From: Pseudomonas sp.
Lineage (GTDB): Bacteria; Pseudomonadota; Gammaproteobacteria; Pseudomonadales; Pseudomonadaceae
Length of the DNA stretch: 15,944 bases
Direction: 5' to 3'
NCBI GenBank assembly: GCA_003525045.1
Contig: DQGF01000201.1
Span: forward strand, 7,684-23,627
Shown here: piece by piece, positions 7,655 through 14,845 of the stretch
Layout: each line of letters starts with the position of its first letter
Numbering within the stretch: the first letter of the stretch is position 1
Program-made: the position numbers and the translations under genes
The notes under the pieces: model-generated
Databases searched by the model: none
What the model was told of the DNA's origin: nothing
What the model saw: only the letters and a program-made list of their open reading frames with translations

Positions 7655-7939
7655 AAGAATAATGACCAATGGACTCCTCATGCCTTCCTCCTGCAACCGC
7701 TCACCCTCCTCTGATTTCAAGAAATACCCTCGTTTGCTTTACCCAAACATTGGCTCGCAAGCCCTTGATGAGGGCCTCATCGCTAATGGCTGCGCAAACG
7801 GGTGATTGAAGGGTAGAAGGAGGAATCAGGATGAATTGGACCCATACCGCACGAGCACCAGATCCGGCTTTTTAATGCGATAAAATCGCTCGGCGCAAAC
7901 ATCGACAGGCGCCCAAAAACAAATAAGAGCAGAGAATTT
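7655..7939 (+). promoter_or_regulatory. Long structured leader ahead of udh
   Basis: This stretch has no normal gene but much structure. GCCCT/AGGGC (7761-7775) and GATGAG/CTCATC (7767-7781) are overlapping, mutually exclusive hairpins, and GGCT/AGCC (7752-7763) competes with the first. Perfect small stems follow at 7877-7889 (GCGAT/ATCGC) and 7892-7913 (GGCGC/GCGCC). TTCCTCCT (7685-7692) is exactly complementary to AGGAGGAA (7818-7825), the ribosome binding site of the short ORF at 7831. An AANAANAA motif (7915-7922) precedes the udh start. Together these suggest post-transcriptional control, but no known riboswitch class is recognised. Confidence 0.4.
7831..7875 (+). CDS. Possible 14-residue leader peptide upstream of udh
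   Basis: An ATG with a perfect AAGGAGG (7817-7823) seven bases upstream opens a frame MNWTHTARAPDPAF ending in TAA. It is the strongest Shine-Dalgarno sequence in the window, stronger than that of udh itself. The stop lies 64 bp before the udh start. The peptide resembles no family known to me and has no run of a single regulatory codon. It may be a translated leader ORF that affects udh expression, or an accident of a purine-rich stretch. Confidence 0.3.
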   Translation: MNWTHTARAPDPAF

Positions 7940-8764
7940 ATGTCTATAAAAACGGACGCAGGCCAACCCTTCAACCGCCTCTTGTTAACGGGGGCTGCCG
8001 GCGGACTCGGCAAGGTGCTTCGTGAACGACTGCGGCCTTTTACCAGAATTTTACGCTTGTCCGATGTGGCTGAAATGGCACCGGCGCGGGACGAAAGCGA
8101 AGAAGTCCGGCCGTGCGATCTTGCCGACAAACAAGCCGTTTATGATTTGGTCGCAGGGGTGGACGCTATCGTGCATTTCGGTGGCGTTTCGGTCGAGCGG
8201 TCATTTGAAGAGATCCTCGGTGCCAATATTTGTGGTGTCTTCCATATCTATGAAGCCGCACGTCGGCACAATGTAAGACGAGTGGTTTTCGCCAGTTCCA
8301 ATCATGTGATTGGCTTCCATAAACAGGACCAGCGCCTGGATGCACACTCCCAGCGCCGCCCGGACGGCTACTACGGATTGTCGAAGTGCTATGGCGAAGA
8401 CATGGCCAGCTTTTATTTCGACCGCTACGGCATTGAGACCGTCAGCCTCCGTATCGGCTCCTCATACAGCGAACCCAAAAACCGCAGGATGATGAGTACC
8501 TGGTTGAGTTTCAACGACCTCACTCAATTGCTGGAGCGCGCCCTGTACACGCCAGATGTCGGCCACACCGTGGTGTACGGTGTTTCCGACAACCGAAATG
8601 TCTGGTGGGACAATCGCTACGCCGCGCACCTGGGTTTCAAGCCCCAGGACAGCTCCGAACTGTATAGCCAGCATATCGAGTCTCAACCAATGCCGGCCGC
8701 AGATGACCCATCAATGATTTATCAGGGTGGTGCCTTCGTAAGCTCAGGACCATTCAACGACTGA
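7940..8764 (+). CDS. udh: Uronate dehydrogenase (NAD-dependent)
   Basis: This 274-residue extended-SDR enzyme oxidises D-glucuronate or D-galacturonate to the aldaro-1,5-lactone with NAD+ (EC 1.1.1.203), the first step of the oxidative uronate pathway, in the cytoplasm. It shows TGAAGGLG (17-24), Asp42 (LSD) favouring NAD, VFASSNHVIGF (116-126) with the active-site Ser region, and the catalytic Y145-x-x-x-K149 in YGLSK. RIGSSY and the MMSTWLS segment are typical of characterised Pseudomonas and Agrobacterium Udh proteins, and the length matches. The ATG at 7940 has a modest purine-rich site (AAGAGCAGAG). It heads a plus-strand unit with the SMP-30 lactonase (43-bp gap) and GH79 (70-bp gap). 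Confidence 0.93.
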   Translation: MSIKTDAGQPFNRLLLTGAAGGLGKVLRERLRPFTRILRLSDVAEMAPARDESEEVRPCDLADKQAVYDLVAGVDAIVHFGGVSVERSFEEILGANICGVFHIYEAARRHNVRRVVFASSNHVIGFHKQDQRLDAHSQRRPDGYYGLSKCYGEDMASFYFDRYGIETVSLRIGSSYSEPKNRRMMSTWLSFNDLTQLLERALYTPDVGHTVVYGVSDNRNVWWDNRYAAHLGFKPQDSSELYSQHIESQPMPAADDPSMIYQGGAFVSSGPFND

Positions 8765-8807
8765 GACTCGCTGCAAAAAACGCCCACAACAAATAATTGG
8801 AACCGCA

Positions 8808-9728
8808 ATGGACGCCGAACTGATTGTCGATGCGCGTAATACCACGGGCGAGAGCCCGGTCTGGAGTGCCCGAGAACAAGCACTGTATTGGGTCGATATT
8901 CCCGCTAGACGCTTGCATCGCTGGCATGCAACGAGCAATAGCAGTCAAAGCTGGGAAGCGCCGCAGATGCTCGCCTGTATCGCAGCCAGCCCCGATGGTA
9001 GCTGGGTTGCCGGGATGGAAAACGGCCTGTTCAGACTCACCGCCAGCCTTGACGGCGACCTGCAATGCAGCCGATTGGCAAGCGTCAACCATGCAATGCC
9101 CGACATGCGCTTCAACGACGGTCGCTGCGACCGTCAGGGGCGCTTTTGGGCAGGCACCATGCACCTCAACATGAGCGTGGCTGCAAATGTGGGCTCGCTG
9201 TATCGCTATGACGGCGAAAAAAATACCACGCTTGAGGCCAGGCTTAACGGTCTCATAGTTCCCAATGGCCTGGCGTTCAGCCCTGACGGCACCGTCATGT
9301 ATCTGTCTGACTCCCACCCATCGGTGCAGACCATCTGGGCCTTCGATTACGACATCCATAGCGGAACCCCGTCGAACCGACGCGTGTTTGTCGACATGAA
9401 TCAGTACCCAGGCCGACCGGATGGCGCAGCCATCGACGTCGAGGGGGGCTATTGGATCTGCGCAAACGATGCCGGCTTGATTCATCGTTTTACCCCCCAA
9501 GGAAAGCTGGACCGCTCAATCACCCTTCCAGTGAAAAAACCGAGTATGTGCGCCTTCGGAGGCAGCAATCTGGACACCTTATATGTCACTTCGATTCGTC
9601 CGAGCGGAGATGTAAGCGACCAGCCACTGGCCGGTAGCGTTTTCGCTGTGCAACCAGGTATCAGCGGCTTGGAAGAGACGCTGTTCGGTACATCGGGGCA
9701 AAGCGTTCAAGGGAACATCGAGCGCTGA
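8808..9728 (+). CDS. SMP-30/gluconolactonase-family lactonase, probable aldarolactonase (UxuL-like)
   Basis: This 306-residue six-bladed beta-propeller hydrolase belongs to the SMP-30/LRE family. Divalent-metal ligands expected from the family are visible as E15 (GESPVW), N153 (VPNGLAFSPDG) and D205 (RPDGAAID). R101 and N103 (MRFNDGRCD) line the substrate site. There is no signal peptide, so it is cytoplasmic. Lying 43 bp after udh, it should hydrolyse the glucaro- or galactarolactone made by Udh to the open aldarate; such enzymes have been called UxuL in proteobacterial hexuronate work. The ATG at 8808 has GGA upstream. A stem CCGCTG/CAGCGG (9744-9762), without a T-run, follows in the gap before GH79. 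Confidence 0.88.
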   Translation: MDAELIVDARNTTGESPVWSAREQALYWVDIPARRLHRWHATSNSSQSWEAPQMLACIAASPDGSWVAGMENGLFRLTASLDGDLQCSRLASVNHAMPDMRFNDGRCDRQGRFWAGTMHLNMSVAANVGSLYRYDGEKNTTLEARLNGLIVPNGLAFSPDGTVMYLSDSHPSVQTIWAFDYDIHSGTPSNRRVFVDMNQYPGRPDGAAIDVEGGYWICANDAGLIHRFTPQGKLDRSITLPVKKPSMCAFGGSNLDTLYVTSIRPSGDVSDQPLAGSVFAVQPGISGLEETLFGTSGQSVQGNIER

Positions 9729-9798
9729 AACCGGTTGATATTTCCGCTGTCCTTCGCAGCGGACTCAAGCGTCACAACTGTCAAATGGATAAAACTTG

Positions 9799-11388
9799 AT
9801 GAAACAACTAAAAACAACAATTAAATCAACACTTGCATTGACCGTACTGGCCGCATCGATCTGCCAGGCTCAGTCTGCTGCTCAGACTGACACCGTTTCC
9901 GTTGAAACCTTGCGCCGTGTCGGTACAGTAGACGAACACTTCCAGTCCTATAACGTTGAAATGCTGGAAGTGACCGGCGGCAAATTCTGGAAGCCTTACG
10001 CCGCGATCAAAAACCCATCGGTCACAGAGAAAGCTGACAGCGGATCTACCCCTTCAGGCATGGACCCTTCGCTATACGCTTATCGCGCGCCACTGGACCT
10101 TACCAATCCACGCCTTCGTCATCTCGCTGCCGCCTTGGCGCCTGCCTATGTCAGGGCCAGCGGCACGTGGGCGAACAACACTTATTTTGCCGAATCCGAA
10201 ACCCCTCCAAGCGCCCCGCCGACAGGCTTTAACGGGGTACTGAGCCAACAGCAATGGAAGGGCTTGATCGAGTTCTCCAATGCCGTCGACGCCCCTATCG
10301 TCACGTCCTTTGCCACCGGCCCCGGCGTACGCAACGACAAGGGTGTATGGAGTCCCGAGCAGGCACAGCACTTTTTAACCTATACCCAGTCCCTGGGGGG
10401 CCACATTGCTGCTGCAGAGTTCATGAATGAGCCTACGGTCGCCGCGATGGGCGGAGCACCTGCAGGGTATGACGCCTCCGCCTATGGCAAGGACTTCAAG
10501 GTATTCCACACCTTCATGCGCAAAGCGGCCCCCAAAATTCTGATTCTCGGGCCTGGTTCGGTAGGCGAAAGCGATGGTGCCTGGGGCGTGGGTTACGGTG
10601 GTTTGTCCATCATTGCTACTGCTGATCTATTAAAAGCTGCCGGCCCTGGGGTGGATGCCTTTTCTTACCACCATTACGGTGCCGTCTCTCAGCGATGCGC
10701 CCCAATGGCCCAGACCACAGAACAAGCTGCATTGTCCGAAGAATGGCTGACCCGTACCGACCAGACCCTTTCGTTCTACCAAAAGCAACGTGACACATTT
10801 GAACCAGGCAAACCCATGTGGCTCACGGAAGTGGCGGATGCCGCCTGTGGTGGCAACCCTTGGGCTGCAACCTTTCGTGACACGTTCCGCTATATCGACC
10901 AACTCGGTCGACTCGCCAAGCAAGGCGTTCAAGTCGTAGCCCACAACACCCTGGTGGCGAGTGATTACGGTCTGCTGGACGAAAATACCTTTGCGCCCAA
11001 ACCCAACTATTGGGGCGCGTTGTTGTGGAGCAAATTCATGGGCTCCACTGTTCTGGATTCAGGCATTGAAAATCGCGCAGGCCTGCACACTTATGCGCAG
11101 TGCATGAAGGGTACCCCAGGGGGCGTTGTGGTACTGGCGATCAATACCGACGTGAAGAACAGCCAGACCATCGACCTCTCCCAGGCCTCGCAACGCTATA
11201 CGCTGGCCTCGACCAGCGACCTGGCCAGCAAAAACGTCGCGCTGAACGGAAAAGAGCTGAGCTTGGGCGCGAATGACGAACTACCACAACTCAGTGGCGC
11301 ACAAACCGCTGCCGGAAACGTCAAACTGGAGCCGACAACCATCACCTTCCTGACCCTGCCGAAAGCGAATAATAAGGCCTGCCTGTAA
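9799..11388 (+). CDS. Exported GH79-family glycoside hydrolase (heparanase/beta-glucuronidase type)
   Basis: The protein is 529 residues with a Sec signal peptide (KQLKTTIKS, then LALTVLAAS, cleavage near QA or QSA at about 24-27), followed by a TIM barrel. The acid/base is E211 in FMNEPT and the nucleophile is E344 in WLTEVADAACGG, which aligns with the WLGETSSAYGGG segment of mammalian heparanase. GLLDENTFAPKPNYWGALL (391-409) also matches heparanase. GH79 enzymes cleave beta-D-glucuronides, so it should release glucuronic acid outside the cytoplasm for the uronate pathway beside it. Whether it acts exo or endo, and on which polymer or glycoside, is not readable here. Start: the ATG at 9799; a TTG immediately before is less likely. 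AAAAACAACAA (9810-9820) inside codons 4-8 is a candidate Hfq/Crc site. A short C-terminal beta region (about 430-529) follows the barrel. Confidence 0.87.
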   Translation: MKQLKTTIKSTLALTVLAASICQAQSAAQTDTVSVETLRRVGTVDEHFQSYNVEMLEVTGGKFWKPYAAIKNPSVTEKADSGSTPSGMDPSLYAYRAPLDLTNPRLRHLAAALAPAYVRASGTWANNTYFAESETPPSAPPTGFNGVLSQQQWKGLIEFSNAVDAPIVTSFATGPGVRNDKGVWSPEQAQHFLTYTQSLGGHIAAAEFMNEPTVAAMGGAPAGYDASAYGKDFKVFHTFMRKAAPKILILGPGSVGESDGAWGVGYGGLSIIATADLLKAAGPGVDAFSYHHYGAVSQRCAPMAQTTEQAALSEEWLTRTDQTLSFYQKQRDTFEPGKPMWLTEVADAACGGNPWAATFRDTFRYIDQLGRLAKQGVQVVAHNTLVASDYGLLDENTFAPKPNYWGALLWSKFMGSTVLDSGIENRAGLHTYAQCMKGTPGGVVVLAINTDVKNSQTIDLSQASQRYTLASTSDLASKNVALNGKELSLGANDELPQLSGAQTAAGNVKLEPTTITFLTLPKANNKACL

Positions 11389-11400
11389 GTCCAAGACTTG

Positions 11401-11430
11401 AGCCGGCGAGTCATTTTGCACTCGCCGGCT
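11401..11430. terminator. Strong hairpin between convergent genes
   Basis: AGCCGGCGAGT (11401-11411) pairs perfectly with ACTCGCCGGCT (11420-11430) around an 8-base loop, right between the ends of the convergent GH79 and lactonase genes. Neither side has a T-run, so it is not a textbook intrinsic terminator. The position suggests a bidirectional transcription barrier or RNA 3'-end stabiliser. Confidence 0.55.
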
Positions 11431-11491
11431 TATGCCCTGCCCTGCGCCCTTGCATTCATACGAACACGTTTCGCGCCCGCTTAGACTCTCA

Positions 11492-12631
11492 TCATGGATA
11501 GCTGACCGCCTGGACCCAGTTTGCTCCCTTGCCAGAAGGTGCAGCGCTGGTGCGGGTGAGCGTACCGCGCTTCGGGTCGATGGCGTATACGCCCACGTCC
11601 GGGCTTTTTTCACCCGTGACCAGCAACCATTGTCCCGAAGGATCCACCGTGATCCCCCGCGGTTGTTGTTCGACTTTGATATTTTGCACGAAGCCCGGCA
11701 GACCGCTTTCCCGGTCTACTGCAAACACACTGACCGTACTGCCTGTGCGCTCGGAGGTGTAGAGAAAACGTCCGTCCGGGGTCAGCTTGATGTCAGCGGC
11801 CCAGATCAGGTTAGACGCCAACGGCGGCGGTGCCGGTTGCCCGGGTTTGATCATCGGGCGGGCGACACCGCGCACCAGACCCGAGCCTGCCGGGATCGCG
11901 CTGACGTCGCCCAGCGCGCTGAGCTGCCCAGTCTCGCGATCTATAGCAAAGGTGGTGACTGTGCCGGCCATTTCGTTGAGCAGATAGAGAAAACGATTAT
12001 CGGGCGATATGACCGGGTGCCGCGGACCACTGCCCTCAGGCAGCTTGACGTGACCTGACGCATCGAGCTTGCCGCTGGTAGCGTCGAATTTGAACTCAAG
12101 CAGTTGATCACTACCAAGGTTGGCGGCGTACACGAACCGGTTGGTTGCGTCGATAATGATCGAATGAGCATTCGGGCCGGTCTTGATCACTTGTCGCACG
12201 TCATCCGTGATCACCCCGTCAGCATCGATCGAATTGACGCTGACCAGGTCCTCGCCGTAGGACGCGCCGAACAGGTAGTGGCCAGCCTTGTCCACTGAAA
12301 GGTAGGCCAGGCTATCGGCAACGGTTGAGTTTTTCAGATGCTTGAGTGCACCACTCGCAGGGTCAATGCTGAAAGTGACTACCGAATAGGGTTTGGCGCG
12401 CAGGGAGGCATAGAGCTTGGTGTGATCGGGGCTCAATGCGAGGGGCATGACGCCCAGTCCTGCGTCAGTGGTAGCGAGGAGATGCAACTGTCCCTGCGCA
12501 GACAACTGGTAACTGTTGACCGTGCCGTCAGTGGCATTGGAAACGTAGACGTAGGTGTTAGCCCAAGTCAGTGGAGCGATCGCCAGCAGCGCGGCACTCG
12601 CGAGGCTACTCAGAGCCTTGGCTCGGGGCAT
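11492..12631 (-). CDS. Exported seven-bladed beta-propeller lactonase (YbhE/Pgl-like)
   Basis: This 379-residue protein has an N-terminal signal peptide (PRAKALSSLASAALLAIAPLTWA, split by its charged head; cleavage near TWA|NTY at 24). Repeated propeller blades follow, visible as YVYVSNATDGTVNSY, KLYASLRAKPYSVVTF, RFVYAANLGSDQLLEF, RFLYLLNEMAGTVTTF, RFLYTSERTGSTVSVF and WLLVTGEKSPDVGVY. The family includes cytoplasmic 6-phosphogluconolactonase and muconate-lactonising relatives. The export signal makes phosphogluconolactone an unlikely substrate. Between the GH79 gene and the pathway regulator, a periplasmic uronic/aldaric lactonase is the natural guess, and I recall a second aldarolactonase family named UxuF of this general fold. 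Substrate unproven. The ATG at 12631 has AGGGA ten bases upstream. Confidence 0.82.
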   Translation of the reverse strand: MPRAKALSSLASAALLAIAPLTWANTYVYVSNATDGTVNSYQLSAQGQLHLLATTDAGLGVMPLALSPDHTKLYASLRAKPYSVVTFSIDPASGALKHLKNSTVADSLAYLSVDKAGHYLFGASYGEDLVSVNSIDADGVITDDVRQVIKTGPNAHSIIIDATNRFVYAANLGSDQLLEFKFDATSGKLDASGHVKLPEGSGPRHPVISPDNRFLYLLNEMAGTVTTFAIDRETGQLSALGDVSAIPAGSGLVRGVARPMIKPGQPAPPPLASNLIWAADIKLTPDGRFLYTSERTGSTVSVFAVDRESGLPGFVQNIKVEQQPRGITVDPSGQWLLVTGEKSPDVGVYAIDPKRGTLTRTSAAPSGKGANWVQAVSYP

Positions 12632-12690
12632 TGGATATTTTTCCCTATTGTATTGTGTGTTGTTGTCGGTGGTCTTATGTCTGGAGTTGA

Positions 12691-12719
12691 TTGTTAGGTG
12701 GCTATCAATATTTTGTCAA
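12691..12719 (-). promoter_or_regulatory. Probable promoter of the exported lactonase gene
   Basis: On the minus strand, a perfect TTGACA (plus 12714-12719) is followed after 17 bases by TAACAA (12691-12696), a weak -10 box. A partial operator-like GACAACA lies downstream on the same strand near 12660-12668, but matches the shared operator over only seven bases. Confidence 0.4.
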
Positions 12720-12826
12720 TCCAGCGCGGCGCAGCGGCACGGTGCTTGTCCGCGCCAACCAGCCTGAGGTGACACCCAAAACCACGCGTGACGGCATCCA
12801 TCTGCGCTACCACGACTGATATTCAA

Positions 12827-13534
12827 CTACCCCAAAAACCGATCCCGACTATTCGTCAAGTGCAACACCATCGCCGCCCGAGCAGCATCCGGATCTTGCC
12901 TCTTGATAGCGTTGAAAATCGCTTCATGCTCCAGGGTTGCCAAATACCCCAGTTGCGAAAAATCGGCGGCACCACGTTCGTCGACTTTTACCTGGGTCCG
13001 CGGAATCATGGCATTACCCAAGTGGTGCATGATTTCAGTGAAGAACGTATTGCCGGTCGCCTCGGCGATCAGCTGGTGAAAACGCTTGTCCTCCTCGACG
13101 CAACTGTCGTTGTTCGCCAACGATGCCTGATAATCGCTCAAGGCCTGACGCATCCGAACGAGCTGCTCTTCAGATCGGCGAACAGCCGCCAACGCAGCAG
13201 CCTGCACCTCAAGACCCAATCGCAACTCCAGCATGCTCCTGACACTGGCAACAGTGTCCATATGAAGGCGCAGGCCGAGCTGCGACTGCGGCTCCAAAAC
13301 AAACGTCCCGACGCCATGGCGCGTTTCTACCAACCCCGAAGCCTGAAGCTTGGATATAGCCTCCCGAACAACGGTCCGGCTCACACCATGTTCACGAACG
13401 ATGGTGGTTTCCGAAGGCAGCTTTTCGCCGGGGCTCAATTGCCCGAGCAAAATGCGCTGTGTCAGCGCTTCGACCAACCCCTGAGCCAGATTGGTGGAAC
13501 GCCTGCGAATAGGCGCTTCGTTTTCACTTTGCAT
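12827..13534 (-). CDS. GntR-family regulator (FCD/FadR type), probable uronate/aldarate regulator
   Basis: The protein is 235 residues. The N-terminal winged helix is at about 15-80 (LVEALTQRILLGQLSPGEKL, then VSRTVVREAISKL as recognition helix and HGVGTFV as wing). The C-terminal FCD domain has likely metal ligands D149, H153, H203 and H225. Divergent from kdgD and flanked by uronate genes, it is the natural owner of the TTGTATGACAA operators at four promoters, including its own. Its effector is probably an aldarate or uronate. A regulator of this family and role has been described in proteobacteria as GguR; identity with it is inference. Start: the ATG at 13534; a TTG three codons upstream is possible. 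Confidence 0.87.
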   Translation of the reverse strand: MQSENEAPIRRRSTNLAQGLVEALTQRILLGQLSPGEKLPSETTIVREHGVSRTVVREAISKLQASGLVETRHGVGTFVLEPQSQLGLRLHMDTVASVRSMLELRLGLEVQAAALAAVRRSEEQLVRMRQALSDYQASLANNDSCVEEDKRFHQLIAEATGNTFFTEIMHHLGNAMIPRTQVKVDERGAADFSQLGYLATLEHEAIFNAIKRQDPDAARAAMVLHLTNSRDRFLG

Positions 13535-13616
13535 ACGGTTCAAGTCCGAAATTTACCTGAGCAGAGCTTAACACCCACCAAGGGCTCTCTGCGCCTGAGG
13601 CACTCCCCTTCGCGGC

Positions 13617-13645
13617 ACGATAAATTCACCAGCCTTGTATGACAA
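13617..13645 (-). promoter_or_regulatory. Promoter of the second gntR gene
   Basis: On the minus strand, TTGTCA (plus 13640-13645; 5 of 6 matches) is followed after 17 bases by TATCGT (13617-13622; 4 of 6). The -35 box lies inside operator copy C, which implies autoregulation. The leader would be about 75 nt. Confidence 0.5.
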
Positions 13646-13650
13646 CACAT
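13634..13650 (+). promoter_or_regulatory. Operator copy C (shared uronate regulon site)
   Basis: CTTGTATGACAACACAT is identical over 17 bases to the copy at 7638-7654. It overlaps the -35 box of the gntR promoter rather than the start point. No gene was seen in the 13535-13900 spacer, which holds only this site, the gntR promoter, the kdgD promoter and site D; the part between about 13655 and 13800 shows nothing recognisable. Confidence 0.65.
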
Positions 13651-13811
13651 CTACGACCTGCCAATTTCGTACTACCACCTACGCGTACGCACCAAGCAAA
13701 ACCACGACAAACCAACATTCAAAAAGCGAACGAGCTCAGAAAACACGGGCACCATAGACACAAATCACTCTCAGCCCGGTACATTCATTCAAAACAAACC
13801 TGCTCACCGCA

Positions 13812-13840
13812 TTGCGGCGTCGAAAAACTACTTGTATGAT
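13812..13840 (+). promoter_or_regulatory. Promoter of kdgD
   Basis: TTGCGG (13812-13817) and TATGAT (13835-13840; 5 of 6 matches) are exactly 17 bases apart. The start point would be near 13847, inside the dyad at 13828-13859, leaving a leader of about 54 nt before kdgD. Confidence 0.5.
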
Positions 13841-13859
13841 GTCTATCAACATCAAGTAG
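13828..13859 (+). promoter_or_regulatory. Operator-like dyad D over the kdgD promoter
   Basis: CTACTTG (13828-13834) and CAAGTAG (13853-13859) form a perfect inverted repeat, with an inner GATGT/ACATC pair (13838-13853). It shares CTACTTGTATGA with operator copy B but then diverges, so only one half matches the shared operator. It covers the -10 box and start of kdgD transcription. Confidence 0.5.
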
Positions 13860-13900
13860 CCAAGACTCTCCAACAAAAACCAGCGAAGCAGGCAAATTAC

Positions 13901-14812
13901 ATGAATCCTCAAGAGCTCAAGTCCATCCTTTCTGAAGGCCTACTGTCTTTTCCATTGACCGATTTCGACGCAGCCGGCGACTTCCGTGCCGACACCTACG
14001 CCAAGCGCCTTGAATGGCTGGCTCCTTACGGCGCCAGCGCGCTGTTTGCTGCGGGTGGCACCGGCGAATTTTTCTCGCTCGAAGCCAGCGAATACTCGGA
14101 AATCATCAAAGTAGCTGTCGATACGTGCCGTGGCGAAGTGCCGATTCTCGCTGGCACCGGCGGCTCGACCCGCCAAGCCATTGCTTATGCTCAGGAAGCC
14201 GAACGCCTGGGCGCCGCCGGCGTGTTGCTGCTCCCGCACTACCTGACCGAAGCAAGCCAGGAGGGTCTGGTCGCTCACGTTGAGCAAGTCTGCAAATCCG
14301 TGGATTTTGGTGTAGTGGTCTACAACCGCAACGTCTGCCGCCTGAACGCCGACAGCCTGGAAAAGCTGACTGATCGCTGCCCTAACCTGATCGGCTTCAA
14401 AGACGGCGTGGGCGATATTGAAAGCATGGTCTCAATCCGTCGCCGCTTGGGCGAACGCCTGACCTACCTCGGCGGCCTGCCAACGGCCGAAGTGTATGCC
14501 GCTGCTTATAAAGCATTGGGTGTACCGGTCTACTCTTCAGCTGTGTTCAACTTCATTCCGAAAACGGCCATGGATTTCTACCGGGCGATCGCCGCCGAAG
14601 ACCATGAGACCGTGGGCAAAATCATCGACGATTTCTTCCTGCCGTATCTGGATATCCGCAATCGCTGTGAAGGCTATGGCGTGAGTATCGTCAAAGCCGG
14701 CGCCAAGCTGGTGGGCCGCGATGCCGGCCCGGTGCGAGCGCCACTGACCGACTTGCTGCCAAACGAAATGGAAGAACTGGATGCCTTGATCAAGAAGCTC
14801 GGCGCCCAGTAA
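13901..14812 (+). CDS. kdgD: 5-dehydro-4-deoxyglucarate dehydratase
   Basis: This is a 303-residue DapA/aldolase-fold enzyme that dehydrates and decarboxylates 5-dehydro-4-deoxy-D-glucarate to 2-oxoglutarate semialdehyde (EC 4.2.1.41). The Schiff-base lysine is K167 in GFKDGVGD, the conserved Tyr is Y141 in VVYNRN, and GGTGEFF (52-58) is the usual carboxylate-binding loop. Length and sequence fit Pseudomonas KdgD closely. The ATG at 13901 gives the family length; a longer TTG-started frame from 13832 would begin inside the promoter dyad and is rejected. AACAAAAA (13872-13879) in the leader is a candidate Hfq/Crc site. It joins the products of the udh branch to central metabolism; the aldarate dehydratase and semialdehyde dehydrogenase needed on either side are not in this window. 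Confidence 0.95.
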   Translation: MNPQELKSILSEGLLSFPLTDFDAAGDFRADTYAKRLEWLAPYGASALFAAGGTGEFFSLEASEYSEIIKVAVDTCRGEVPILAGTGGSTRQAIAYAQEAERLGAAGVLLLPHYLTEASQEGLVAHVEQVCKSVDFGVVVYNRNVCRLNADSLEKLTDRCPNLIGFKDGVGDIESMVSIRRRLGERLTYLGGLPTAEVYAAAYKALGVPVYSSAVFNFIPKTAMDFYRAIAAEDHETVGKIIDDFFLPYLDIRNRCEGYGVSIVKAGAKLVGRDAGPVRAPLTDLLPNEMEELDALIKKLGAQ

Positions 14813-14826
14813 CTCGACTGCTACAA

Positions 14827-14845
14827 CCGGCGGCCAAGCCGCCGG
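14827..14845 (+). other. Intercistronic hairpin between kdgD and the transporter
   Basis: CCGGCGGC (14827-14834) and GCCGCCGG (14838-14845) form a perfect 8-bp GC stem with a CAA loop, 14 bases after the kdgD stop. There is no T-run, so partial termination or protection of the kdgD transcript is more likely than full termination. This could make the dehydratase more abundant than the transporter. Confidence 0.5.

Noticed and set aside
9744..9762. CCGCTG/CAGCGG hairpin as a terminator between the SMP-30 lactonase and GH79 genes
   Set aside because: No T-run follows, and no convincing promoter was found before GH79, so the three plus-strand genes are read as one unit.
11432..12058. 208-codon plus-strand frame opposite the exported lactonase
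   Set aside because: It overlaps the propeller gene antisense, and its translation has no propeller or other family pattern.
11492..12631. Cytoplasmic 6-phosphogluconolactonase (pgl)
   Set aside because: The clear signal peptide and the uronate gene context argue against a pentose-phosphate role, although the propeller fold is the same.
12788..13642. 284-codon plus-strand open frame opposite the second gntR
   Set aside because: It is a shadow of the GntR gene; the minus-strand frame has the full helix-turn-helix and FCD domains, and the plus frame has no recognisable domain.
13832..13900. TTG-started N-terminal extension of KdgD
   Set aside because: It would begin inside the -10 box and dyad of the kdgD promoter, and the ATG at 13901 gives the normal 303-residue length.
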